Positions 25,962-35,300 of a DNA stretch of 64,000 bases are shown in pieces. The stretch covers positions 8,060,001 through 8,124,000 of the forward strand of contig AP026546.1 of assembly GCA_026075535.2 (NCBI GenBank), given 5' to 3'. The translations under genes were made by a program, and so were the position numbers. Numbering within the stretch: the stretch's first letter is position 1; the number at the start of each line of letters is the position of its first letter. The DNA comes from Tricholoma matsutake. Its lineage: Eukaryota; Basidiomycota; Agaricomycetes; Agaricales; Tricholomataceae. The notes under the pieces are model-generated. The model saw only the letters and a list, made by a program, of their open reading frames with translations, did no database searches and was not told the origin of the DNA.

Positions 25962-25971
25962 AGAAAACTCT
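25962..25971 (+). other. Putative self-priming primer-binding site
   Basis: AGAAAACTCT, two bases after the 5' LTR, is the exact complement of AGAGTTTTCT at 25849-25858 in the LTR. No tRNA-3'-end match (TGG...) follows the LTR. This is the arrangement known for Tf1/sushi self-primed elements, where the mRNA 5' end folds back to prime. Confidence 0.6.
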
Positions 25972-26125
25972 CCCCTAAGGCCCGAAAATCGCGAACGCGC
26001 TGCCCAAAATAGGCAGGTACGGACTGGACGACGCTTCCCAAAGCTCCACAGAGTCCCTACACACCGTTCCAGATACTCTCGCCTTTATTGCGCCGCCATT
26101 TTCGCCAAACGCGCTCCCTAGCGAC

Positions 26126-27244
26126 ATGGACGCATCAGAACGCTTCGACGCGCTTGAAAGCGACGTTTCCGGAATGCGCGCGCAAATCGACTCGCTTAAA
26201 TCTACGATTGAAAACTTCGTTAGGACCCTCCAGGCTAACCCTACGACTAATAGTTCCCCCTTCACGACTCCAAGCGCACCCAACAACGATGTTTTGCCAA
26301 ACGCGTCCACTAAGGAACGTGCCCAGATCAAACCGTCCCCCCCCGCCGAATTTAATGGTGCACGTGCGCAGGGACGTGCATTCCTTAATTCCTGTGAGTT
26401 ATACATTAGTCTCCAGTCGCATCAATTCGTCGATGAGGCTGCAAAAATTTATTGGGCCTTCACATACATGAAATCTGAACGCGCCTATCTCTATGTGGAC
26501 CGTATCCTACGTCAAACTAAAGAACTCGGTTCTCTACCTTTCTCCACTTGGGGGGACTTTCGAGCTGAGTTCGTACGCCACTTCTGCCCCCTCAATGAAC
26601 GCCACCGAGCAGTGACACGACTTGAGTCATCCACTTACCACCAGGGACGTCGATCCGTGGACGACTATATCGATGAGTTCAAGGATTTGGTGGACATGGC
26701 AGGGTATGGGAGTGGGTTACCAGTGGTGGTGAAGTTCCGACGGGGGCTCAACCGAGAAATTCAGGACCAGATTGCACAGATGTTGGAAGGGCGCCCAGCG
26801 GACGATGATATCCTTGCTTGGTATGAAGCTGCTTCACTCTGTGACGAGAACCGACTCACAAATGCGGCGTTTAATGCTGCATTCCGTGCTCCAACTACCA
26901 CTCATACACCCTACACCTTCAATCGAAGCCTCCCCCGCCCTAACCCCATTCCTCCTCGTCAAACTCCCACACCAGCCGTCAATATCCCAGTACCAATGGA
27001 TGTTGATGCAGCCCGCAGCCGTGCACGTAAGTTGGATCTCTGCTACCGTTGTGGGGAACCTGGACACAGGGCTGGAGCGTGTCCCCATCGTCAGGATATC
27101 CGCATGCTCACCCCCGAGGGACGAGACGAACTCCTGCAAGATCTGTTGGCACTTGTAGATGTTGAGGAAGCGAAGGATCAAGTTGCAGAGGAGGTTAAGC
27201 TGGAAGTTGTAGAGGAGCAGGATTTTCCTATTCGCAGCGAGTGA
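26126..27244 (+). CDS. Ty3 gag (capsid and nucleocapsid)
   Basis: 372 residues. Residues about 1-60 include a short coiled coil and a Ser/Thr/Asn-rich linker. About 70-250 form a retrotransposon gag capsid (KPSPPAEFNG, FCPLNERHRAV, YHQGRRSVDDYIDEF, VVKFRRGLNREIQ). One CCHC knuckle follows near residue 305 (CYRCGEPGHRAGAC), then an acidic end. The protein would assemble the virus-like particle around the element RNA. The stop TGA at 27242-27244 overlaps pol, which lies in the -1 frame. Confidence 0.92.
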   Translation: MDASERFDALESDVSGMRAQIDSLKSTIENFVRTLQANPTTNSSPFTTPSAPNNDVLPNASTKERAQIKPSPPAEFNGARAQGRAFLNSCELYISLQSHQFVDEAAKIYWAFTYMKSERAYLYVDRILRQTKELGSLPFSTWGDFRAEFVRHFCPLNERHRAVTRLESSTYHQGRRSVDDYIDEFKDLVDMAGYGSGLPVVVKFRRGLNREIQDQIAQMLEGRPADDDILAWYEAASLCDENRLTNAAFNAAFRAPTTTHTPYTFNRSLPRPNPIPPRQTPTPAVNIPVPMDVDAARSRARKLDLCYRCGEPGHRAGACPHRQDIRMLTPEGRDELLQDLLALVDVEEAKDQVAEEVKLEVVEEQDFPIRSE

Positions 27245-30200
27245 ATCGTACGCCCTCACTGCCTGTCCATAACCGCTTTGAAGTCTTGTCAGTTGAATCC
27301 CTGGAGAATGAATCCATTTCTGTGACTGCTCCCCTCTCTGACCCTTCGAAGTTGGCTAAAGACGTACCTGCTCTCCCCATCTCTCCTTATACTCCACGTC
27401 CCAAAATTAAATCATGGGAGCGTAAACTACCACGCAAGTATATTGTGGCATCCACTCCCTCTGCACATTCCTTAAACCTAGCCATCGAACTGCAGACGAC
27501 CGACACTGGACAGATACTCGGTGTTTCTGCGCTCCTGGACTCTGGTGCGACTGGTCTCTTCATCGATTCCCATCTGGTACAACAACATCGTCTAAATACT
27601 CGCTCACTCTCACGTCCGATACCTGTATATAACGTGGATGGATCCCCAAATGAAGCTGGTGCCATCCGAGAGGTTGCAGACCTGGTTCTCCGTTACAAAG
27701 ATCATAGTGAGCGTGCCCTTTTTGCTGTCACTCAATTAGGAAAGCAAAAGGCGATTTTGGGATATCCATGGCTTCGAGACCATAACCCAGAGGTCGACTG
27801 GCGCACCGGGGAGGTTACCATGAGCCGATGTCCATCCCGCTGTCGGACGTGTTTCACAGAAGCCAGGCAAGAACGTCGTGGACAGAAGGCGGCAATACGA
27901 CGAACTCAGAAGTGTCGTGCTGGACCCCTGCCTATACCTGAAGTGGAATTGGAAGGGGTTCCTGATCTAATGCCGGACTCGGATGATGATGATGAGGACT
28001 CAGAGGAAGTGGAGGAGGGTGATCGGATCTTCTACACTGCGATTCGCTCATCGCATGAGGTGTGTGCCACATCGAACATATCCCAACGCCTCGCCGAGGC
28101 CTTCCACAAAAACAACGCTGCTAAATCCTCTACTAACTCCTTACTCCCTCATCTCCATGAGTTTGAAGACGTGTTCTCCAAGGAGTCATTCGACTCTCTT
28201 CCTGCGCGTAAGCCATGGGATCACGCGATCGAACTCACCCCTGGCGCAACCCCTTCATCCTGCAAGGTCTATCCTCTCTCTCCGGAGGAACAACGGCAGC
28301 TTGACCAGTTCATCGACGAGCACCTGGCCTCTGGACGTATTCGACCATCGAAGTCACCCATGGCCTCTCCCTTTTTCTTTGTCAAGAAGAAGGATGGCTC
28401 ACTTCGACCGGTTCAAGACTACAGAAGACTCAACAACATCACGGTCAAAAATCGCTACCCACTACCCCTCATCTCCGAACTCGTAAACCAGCTCCGTGGA
28501 GCCCGATACTTCACCAAGCTCGATGTCCGTTGGGGCTATAATAATGTGAGGATAAAGGAGGGAGATGAGTGGAAGGCAGCCTTTCGTACCAACCGTGGTC
28601 TTTTTGAACCGCTTGTCATGTTCTTTGGCCTTACTAATAGCCCTGCCACCTTTCAGACCATGATGAACGACATCTTCCATGACCTCATCCTCGAAGGCGT
28701 TGTCTGCATCTATCTCGACGACATCCTCATCTTCACTCGCACGGTTGAAGAGCACCGTCGCATCACACGCCTCGTCCTAGAGCGACTTCGACGGTACAAA
28801 CTCTACCTTCGTCAGGACAAATGCGAGTTCGAAAGGACCAAGATCGAGTACCTCGGCCTGATTATCTCGGAGGGTCAAGTGGAGATGGATCCTATCAAGG
28901 TAAATGGGGTCACAGCTTGGCCTACGCCCACGAACAAGAAGGAGGTGCAGTCTTTCCTGGGCTTCATCAATTTTTATCGGCGTTTTATCAAGGATTTCTC
29001 ACATCATGCACGACCGCTGTTCGACTTGACAGGAAAGGAGGCATGGAGGTGGGATAATGCACAACAGGAGGCGTTCGAAAAGCTTAAGGAGATGGTCACT
29101 TCCGCTCCGATCCTTACCTTTGCTGACGATTCGCGTCCTTTTCGTGTAGAAGCCGACAGTTCTGACTTTGCGACGGGCGCTGTGTTGTCTCAGCAGTCTC
29201 CGGAGGACCAGAAGTGGCATCCTGTTGCGTTCTACTCCAAAAGCCTTAGTGCTGTAGAGAGAAACTACGAGATCCATGACAAGGAGATGTTGGCGATAAT
29301 GCGTGCGCTTGAGGAGTGGCGACACTTCCTCGAGGGTGCCCAACACAAGGTGGAAATTTGGACGGATCACAAGAACCTCGAGTACTTCATGACGGCCAAG
29401 AAATTGAACCGTCGTCAAGCTCGTTGGTCCCTGTATCTATCTAGATTCGACTTCTCCTTGCACCACCGTCCGGGTCGCAGCATGGGGAAGACCGATGCCC
29501 TATCCCGACGTGCAGACCATGGGGATGGCAGCGGTGACAACCAAAACATTGTGCTGTTGCAGCCAGACCTGTTCACCATTCGGGCACTGGAAGGCATCGT
29601 ACCCCAGGGCGAGGAGCGGGACATTCTACGTGACATTCGTCGCGCAAACCGTAGCGGTTTACATGAGGATGTTGTCGCCCGAGCTGTTAAAGAACTGAGG
29701 AAGGGATCGACCCTTTCCTTACGTGCGGCAGAGTGGGCTGAAAAGGAGGACTTGTTGTATTTCAGGGATCGCATCTATGTTCCCAATGACCCAGACCTTC
29801 GCCGGCGCATCATATCCCAACACCATGACTCACAGATTGCTGGCCACCCCGGACGCTGGAAGACCTTGGAGCTCACCTCACGGAACTATTGGTGGCCACA
29901 AATGTCACGGCTCATTGGTCAGTATTGTCGCACTTGTGACCTTTGCTTACGCACCAAGGTCCCTCGTCGCAAGCCTATTGGTGAGCTACACCCTCTTCCT
30001 GTTCCAGAGAGTCGTTGGGATGTCGTCAGCGTCGACTTTGTGGTGGAATTGCCAGAGTCAAACGGGTTTGATGCGGTGATGTGCACAGTTGACTCAGTGG
30101 GAAAACGCGCTCACTTCATTCCCACTCACACCACTGTCAGTGCCCTAGGTGCCGCTCGACTCTACCTCCACCACGTGTGGAAGTTACATGGACTTCCTGG

Positions 30201-31143
30201 TGCCTTCCTCTCGGATCGTGGCCCTCAGTTCATGGCGGAGTTCACTCGTGAGCTGTACCGACTCCTGGGGATCAAACTCCTCGCTTCAACTGCTTATCAC
30301 CCACAAACTGATGGCCAGACGGAGCGAGTCAACCAGGAACTGGAGCAGTACATCCGCCTCTTTGTCAATGAACGCCAGGACGATTGGGATGATCTCCTTC
30401 CTTTGGCCGAGTTCGGATACAACAACCATGTCCATGCTTCCACTCAACAGACCCCTTTCCTCTTAGACACTGGACGACATCCACGCATGGGATTTGAACC
30501 TCGCCAAACTCCCTCACACATCGAGACAGTGAATGAGTTCACAGAACGCATGAGGGATAGCTTGGAGGAGGCAAGGGCAGCCTTAGCAAAGGCGAAGGAC
30601 GACATGGCGCGATTTTACAACCAGCGCCACTCCCCAACCCCTCAGTACAAGGTTGGTGATCGAGTTTATCTTGACTCCAGTGACATCTCCACTACACGTC
30701 CATCCAAGAAACTCGCTCATCGCTTCTTGGGACCTTTCCCCATTGTCAAGTGCGTTGGAACACATGCCTATCGTCTACGCCTCCCAGCCTCCATGTCCAG
30801 ACTCCATCCCGTCTTCCATGTCGTCAAATTGCTTCCAGCTCCCCCAGATCCGTTCCCGGGACGCCATTCACACCCACCACCACCACCTACAGTGATCGAG
30901 GGAGAACCCCAATATGAAGTCGAGTCAATCTTGGACAGCCGTTTGCGTCGAGGAAAACTCCAGTATTTGGTACATTGGAAGGGTTATGGGTATGAGGAGA
31001 ACTCATGGGTCGAAGAGTCTGATGTAAATGCCCCTCGGTTAATCAAGGAATTCCACCGACGGCACACTGCTGCACCGCGTCGCATTCAAGTCACGGACTT
31101 TGGTCGTATACGATTTCGAATGCATCGGGGCGATGCATCTTAG
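27241..31143 (+). CDS. Ty3 pol: protease, RT, RNase H, integrase, chromodomain
   Basis: 1300 residues without interruption. Protease ALLDSGATGLF (about residue 100); RT with FTKLDVRWGYN and catalytic YLDD (about 485-500); RNase H with VEADSSDFATGAVL and the ERNYEIHDKEMLAI core; integrase HHCC finger (HDSQIAGHPG ... CRTCDLC) and DDE core (VDFVVELP, FLSDRGPQF, TDGQTERVN); GPY/F region (HRFLGPFPIV); and a chromodomain near the end (VESILDSRLRRGKLQYLVHWKGYG..NSW) that would steer integration to marked chromatin. The frame is -1 to gag and is open from about 27198, so pol is probably made by frameshift; the first in-frame triplet after the gag stop overlap is GTG, not ATG. All catalytic residues checked are present. 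Confidence 0.94.
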   Translation: MNRTPSLPVHNRFEVLSVESLENESISVTAPLSDPSKLAKDVPALPISPYTPRPKIKSWERKLPRKYIVASTPSAHSLNLAIELQTTDTGQILGVSALLDSGATGLFIDSHLVQQHRLNTRSLSRPIPVYNVDGSPNEAGAIREVADLVLRYKDHSERALFAVTQLGKQKAILGYPWLRDHNPEVDWRTGEVTMSRCPSRCRTCFTEARQERRGQKAAIRRTQKCRAGPLPIPEVELEGVPDLMPDSDDDDEDSEEVEEGDRIFYTAIRSSHEVCATSNISQRLAEAFHKNNAAKSSTNSLLPHLHEFEDVFSKESFDSLPARKPWDHAIELTPGATPSSCKVYPLSPEEQRQLDQFIDEHLASGRIRPSKSPMASPFFFVKKKDGSLRPVQDYRRLNNITVKNRYPLPLISELVNQLRGARYFTKLDVRWGYNNVRIKEGDEWKAAFRTNRGLFEPLVMFFGLTNSPATFQTMMNDIFHDLILEGVVCIYLDDILIFTRTVEEHRRITRLVLERLRRYKLYLRQDKCEFERTKIEYLGLIISEGQVEMDPIKVNGVTAWPTPTNKKEVQSFLGFINFYRRFIKDFSHHARPLFDLTGKEAWRWDNAQQEAFEKLKEMVTSAPILTFADDSRPFRVEADSSDFATGAVLSQQSPEDQKWHPVAFYSKSLSAVERNYEIHDKEMLAIMRALEEWRHFLEGAQHKVEIWTDHKNLEYFMTAKKLNRRQARWSLYLSRFDFSLHHRPGRSMGKTDALSRRADHGDGSGDNQNIVLLQPDLFTIRALEGIVPQGEERDILRDIRRANRSGLHEDVVARAVKELRKGSTLSLRAAEWAEKEDLLYFRDRIYVPNDPDLRRRIISQHHDSQIAGHPGRWKTLELTSRNYWWPQMSRLIGQYCRTCDLCLRTKVPRRKPIGELHPLPVPESRWDVVSVDFVVELPESNGFDAVMCTVDSVGKRAHFIPTHTTVSALGAARLYLHHVWKLHGLPGAFLSDRGPQFMAEFTRELYRLLGIKLLASTAYHPQTDGQTERVNQELEQYIRLFVNERQDDWDDLLPLAEFGYNNHVHASTQQTPFLLDTGRHPRMGFEPRQTPSHIETVNEFTERMRDSLEEARAALAKAKDDMARFYNQRHSPTPQYKVGDRVYLDSSDISTTRPSKKLAHRFLGPFPIVKCVGTHAYRLRLPASMSRLHPVFHVVKLLPAPPDPFPGRHSHPPPPPTVIEGEPQYEVESILDSRLRRGKLQYLVHWKGYGYEENSWVEESDVNAPRLIKEFHRRHTAAPRRIQVTDFGRIRFRMHRGDAS

Positions 31144-31154
31144 AGAGGGGGTGA

Positions 31155-31580
31155 TGTAAGGGGACTAGGGGGGTGCCCTGTGTGTTTTTCCTATTTTTTA
31201 TGTTCGTCCCATATTTTTCCCCACCTCATTTCCTTCTATTCTTCATTTTCTATGATTTTTCCGGATTTTATTACTAATTTTCCCTTGCTATCATGTTTGT
31301 ATATGTTGACACTTTTATATTTAGAGGCGGAGTACCCCTTCCGACACATACCCCTTGGTATGATGTCATTCGGCGGCCTTGATCTGCCTATCTCCGCCTT
31401 TTTCTATTTTTAGGTTATATTTGATTTTTGTCGTCTTCACATATACTGGGCATCAGCAAGGGGATCCTTAGAGTTTTCTCTTCGGATTTCCCTTTGCTAG
31501 GTGCGCCCCCAATGCCTGTATTATGTAGTATAATTTTAACTTCGGATTTCCCTTTGCTAGAGGCTTAGGTTGCCCTTATA
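31155..31580 (+). repeat. 3' LTR of the Ty3 element
   Basis: 426 bp; reads the same as the 5' LTR from end to end by eye, including an identical 77-codon chance open frame at the same offset. Confidence 0.92.
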
Positions 31581-31799
31581 GTCATTTTTGTTGCTCCAGG
31601 TCTGGAGCTTGGCAGTAGCATCTGCTATGAGAGTAGTGTTCATCGCCATCAAAGGAGGCACTGGAGGCAGTTTGATTTCCACCCTGCTAGTTATCTGCCA
31701 GAGGCCCTGAGACCTGAGCCACGCCTTCATGGAGTCAGCCTATTGAATGTAATTTGAGCCATCGAAAGTTTGTACAAGTTTTTCAAGGGTTGAAGACAT
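31581..31799 (-). pseudogene. Copia gag, N-terminal part
   Basis: Starts MSSTLEKLVQTFDGSNYIQ, a typical Copia gag opening (FDGSNY, then AWLRSQGLW). Codon 20 is TAG (31740-31742) where a Trp, Gln or Lys is expected. It runs on to WSNKND, where the Ty3 element breaks it; the continuation is at 25533 downward. Confidence 0.85.
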
Positions 31800-32025
31800 G
31801 ATTTTGTGGTGGCGGCTGTTATAAGCGCTCAATCAGTCTTTTATCCAAGAAAACATGTTTAACAATCTCAGGAAAAAACACTCCTTCAGAGTGGTTAACC
31901 CTAGTCAACCTAGGTTTTAAGTGCAGCTCGCAGGGAGCACGATGCAGCTCATGAAGAGTGCAAGGTTATAATTTGGAGACGATGAAGTCAACATTGTTTG
32001 CAGCCAATTAAGGTGCATTCACAAT

Positions 32026-32047
32026 GTGCCCAGCAGGGCCCATAACC
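32026..32047 (-). other. Primer-binding site complementary to the tRNA-iMet anticodon region
   Basis: Minus-strand sequence directly after the 5' LTR reads GGTTATGGGCCCTGC. It matches the complement of the initiator tRNA anticodon stem-loop (GGTTATGAGCCCTGC in yeast) with one mismatch rather than the tRNA 3' end. Copia-type elements are known to prime from such a half-tRNA. Confidence 0.7.
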
Positions 32048-32347
32048 TGTTGGAGCAGACTATATACGCTGCACAGGGGAAGAGACAACACATTCCTTAC
32101 AACCTACCTGGGGTTTAGTTAGACTTACAGCTAGGGTTAGCAGAGGTAAGAACACTATATTCCTACTACAGTACAGGTTCTCCTTATATACATAATAGTA
32201 AGGATATCACATGACTCCAGAGGAATATGCATATGAAACATGTATCAATATTGGTAATTAATGTGGGAGAATATGCATATACAACAATATTGGTAATTAA
32301 TGTGGGAGAATATGCACATGCAACAATATTGGTAATTAATTTCAACA
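32048..32347 (-). repeat. 5' LTR of the Copia element (300 bp)
   Basis: Same sequence as the 3' LTR with one extra 39-bp unit, so three copies of the AATATTGGTAATTAA-based repeat against two. It is followed on the minus strand by the primer-binding site at about 32026-32047. Confidence 0.93.
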
Positions 32348-32389
32348 CAGTATATACTAAGCCTATGATTCTTGATGTTTCACCTTGAC

Positions 32390-35300
32390 AAGTACTTTTT
32401 TTTGTTTTTTATTTTTATTTTGTCATTTTAATGACCTCTCAGGGCACACCCTATAATGGTCTTTACATATTAGAGTATCTACTTAAAGGCCTCTTTGCCT
32501 TTTTCTCACCCTGGTCCTTGCCCCTCAGATGGCATGCCCTAGGCAATCACTCCCTCTGAGGTCTGGTTCCAGGGACCATTTAGGACTATGGGACTTCCTT
32601 TGACCTCTTCTTCTGATTGCTTGTTGCAGTTTCCTTTGGGTTTTATATATGACTGTTAGTTGCCTGACCACTTGGTGGTAGGCACAGGGTGAACAGTGTG
32701 GATGTAGGTGTGTTCTTGCTCTGTTTTCTCTTGTCTGTGTACTTCTTGGGGGTTGTCATAGTTCTCTGTGTTGTAGGTGAAAGAGTTTTGGTGTTTATGG
32801 ATATGTGTTGCAAGCCAGTATGTTAATGTGTGAGCAGGTTTGGTTTTGGGCATGTGGCATATCTGTGGGGTTACATGCGAGGGCCTGTTCTTTAAGAGAC
32901 TGGGTATTCACCTTTAGCAGGGCATAAACATCCTGTTTTGTTTACATGGTTAGTTAGTGCCTCGACTTCTTTTGTGGAGCTTAGCAGTGCTGCTAGATTT
33001 CTGGAGTCCCTTCTCATCTGGCAGTCTAGCTTGTGTTGCTCCTTGTTGTAAGCTCCACATTTGAAAAGGAAGTGTCTGACAGTTTCTTTGTTTGGTGGCC
33101 CCTGGGCTTGACATGCCTCACAATTGCTCGACTCCTTTTTCTTAATGCAATGTAAGTAAAAGTTGAGCGGTATATGCCCTGTGTGGATCTGCATCAACAT
33201 ACAAATCTGTTGTCTTTTTAAGTTGGACTGGATCTCAGTGTATCACTTGTATAAAAAGTTTGGATCAATACAGCTTAGCTTTAGATAATGTGGTGAGGCT
33301 GTCCACATGGTTTTCCATCTGTCCTTCAGGTCCTCTTGGAATTTCTGTTTTACTGCCACTACACTCTTTGGCAGTTCCCCTCAGAGTATAGGGGGGAGTC
33401 TGTGTGGTGAGCTTGACTCACCTTGGACCACTCTTTTTGCTTCCTCATCTACCTTTTTGTTTCCTTGGACCCCACTATGTCCAGAGATTCAGGCCAGGTA
33501 GAATTTCTTTGAGTTTGGGCCTGCATTCACTGTGTTGACATTATCTGCGATTATTAGGAAGTTTTTGATTAGGTATTGTGCAGTTGTTGTTTTGCATGTT
33601 TGGGTTCTTTTGATGAGCACTTGGCTGTCTGTCAGTATAGAGATTGGTAGCCATCCTGCTATGTGCTCCATTCTGATCATCCAGATGCCCATTATTGCTC
33701 CTACTACTTCTGCTTTGAAAGATGTGTAATCTGTCATGCTTCCCAGGTGGTACCTCAGTATCTTGGATGGTGTAGCCCTTCCCTTTCTGTACATTCCCCT
33801 ATGTTTCCATCTATTCCTGACCCATCTGTGAAGATCTTGATTTCTGGTGAGCTGTCAACTTTGTCATTGATAGATTTTTCCTGGTCCTGAGCTATCTCCA
33901 TGGTGAACGATAACATGTTGAATTCAGGTGGATGTGGGTTCAGAATTATGTTCTCTATTTTGTCTGGGTGGATCTCTGTGAAGTGGTTTAGTAGGTTGTG
34001 TAGTGGGGTGCGATGTTTCTTTGTGTATGTTGCATGGTACTTGCATATCAGCCAATGTGATAGGCGAGACTCAGGCAAGGTGCATATTCAGGCTATTGCT
34101 CTGTGACAAACCTTCAGCATTGTGAGTCCTGCATGTATATGTAGTGTGTCAGTTGGGGTAGTGTGGAGTGCACCATTGATAGCTGGAGTGGCTATTCACT
34201 GTATCTTTGATAGCTGGTGTGCGACTCTTGCTGAGCCTGACTTTCTCTTAGCCCCTGGTTTTTTTTGCAGTGGGTTATACCATATTTTGGCCCCATACGT
34301 CATCTTGGGTATAGCCACTGACAGGTATAACTGGCGCATTGGCCTAGGTGAGAGCCCAGCATCAGTTTTGGCAAGGTGGTGACACTGCATCACCCATTTT
34401 GTTGCATTGTCTATGACTCTTTCTTTGTGTTTCCACCAGGATAACTTGTCATCAATGATTATGCTGAGATACCTATAGCTGTCCACTGTGTTTACTTCTT
34501 TTCCTTGCAGTATTAGCTTTGGTTTGTTCATCACACATTTGTTTCCAGATGGAGATTTGGCTTTTTTGCATCCTAGGTGCATGATCACTAACTTGCTGAT
34601 TTTGAGCTTTGAGTTGTGATCGGCCACCCACTTGAAGCCTCCATTTTCTCCTTCCATATGTTCCTTAATGGCTCAAGTGGTTTCTTCAAAAATTTTCCTG
34701 ATGGCCATCACCATTGCATTGTTGACATATCCTAGTGCCTGTAAGGTATCATTTAGTTCGAGTACAGTGGCTCAAAAAACTGTCCCAATGTTTGCTTGTT
34801 TTGTAAAGATTGATCTGGTGAGCAATGCTGACATAAGCATAATGTTGGCATAAATCCAACAAAGTACTATGACATTATGGCTTTCAGAATATTCAACTTT
34901 TATGTGATTTGGATAAGAACCCATTGTCTAATAAGCAAAACAAAATAGTCACTCATTGGGACAGTTTTTTGAGCAGTTGTTTTTTTCTAGTCAATTACTT
35001 CAATTGACCCCATTCTGCCTTGATACCTGCCCTAATACTGTTGGGGATACTTTTTATAAGATGTTGGGAGACCTCTGGCATAATTTTACCCTACTTCACT
35101 ACTACACCTTTTTACCATTAAGGCATTGATTTTGATGATATCATGAATTTTCAGAATTGGCATTTCAGGTGTTTTCATATATATTATAAGGGGTTTAGAT
35201 GGTTGAATTGAACAAACTGGAATAGTACTTCAATATCATTACCTTGAAAGCAACATTTTACTTGCTTATATATATGCTTGCTGCTGTCACACTGCTAAAA

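Larger units (their letters stand above)
25534..31580 (+). mobile_element. Ty3 (Gypsy) chromodomain LTR retrotransposon, apparently intact
   Basis: Two 426-bp LTRs with no difference that I can see (25534-25959 and 31155-31580), starting TGTAAGGG and ending CCCTTATA, surround gag (26126-27244) and an unbroken pol (from about 27198 to 31143). A polypurine tract GAGAGGGGGTGA precedes the 3' LTR. IN after RT/RNase H plus a C-terminal chromodomain puts it in the chromovirus branch, Tf1/sushi-like. CpG is retained throughout, unlike nearby old elements. No clean 5-bp target duplication is seen (CTGGA on the left, GTCAT on the right). Confidence 0.93.
20524..32347 (-). mobile_element. Ty1/Copia LTR retrotransposon, split by a nested Ty3 element
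   Basis: Both ends are LTRs starting TGTTGG and ending TTTCAACA, flanked by a perfect 5-bp target duplication CAGTA (20519-20523 and 32348-32352). Read on the minus strand the order is 5' LTR (32048-32347), primer site, gag, protease, integrase, RT, RNase H, a polypurine tract (TTTGAGGGGGG just inside 20785) and 3' LTR (20524-20784). PR-IN-RT-RH order is diagnostic of Ty1/Copia. A Ty3 element (25534-31580) sits in gag. The LTRs differ almost only by one tandem unit, so the insertion is fairly recent, yet the copy carries a stop at gag codon 20, a 76-bp duplication in RT and other breaks. Confidence 0.93.
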
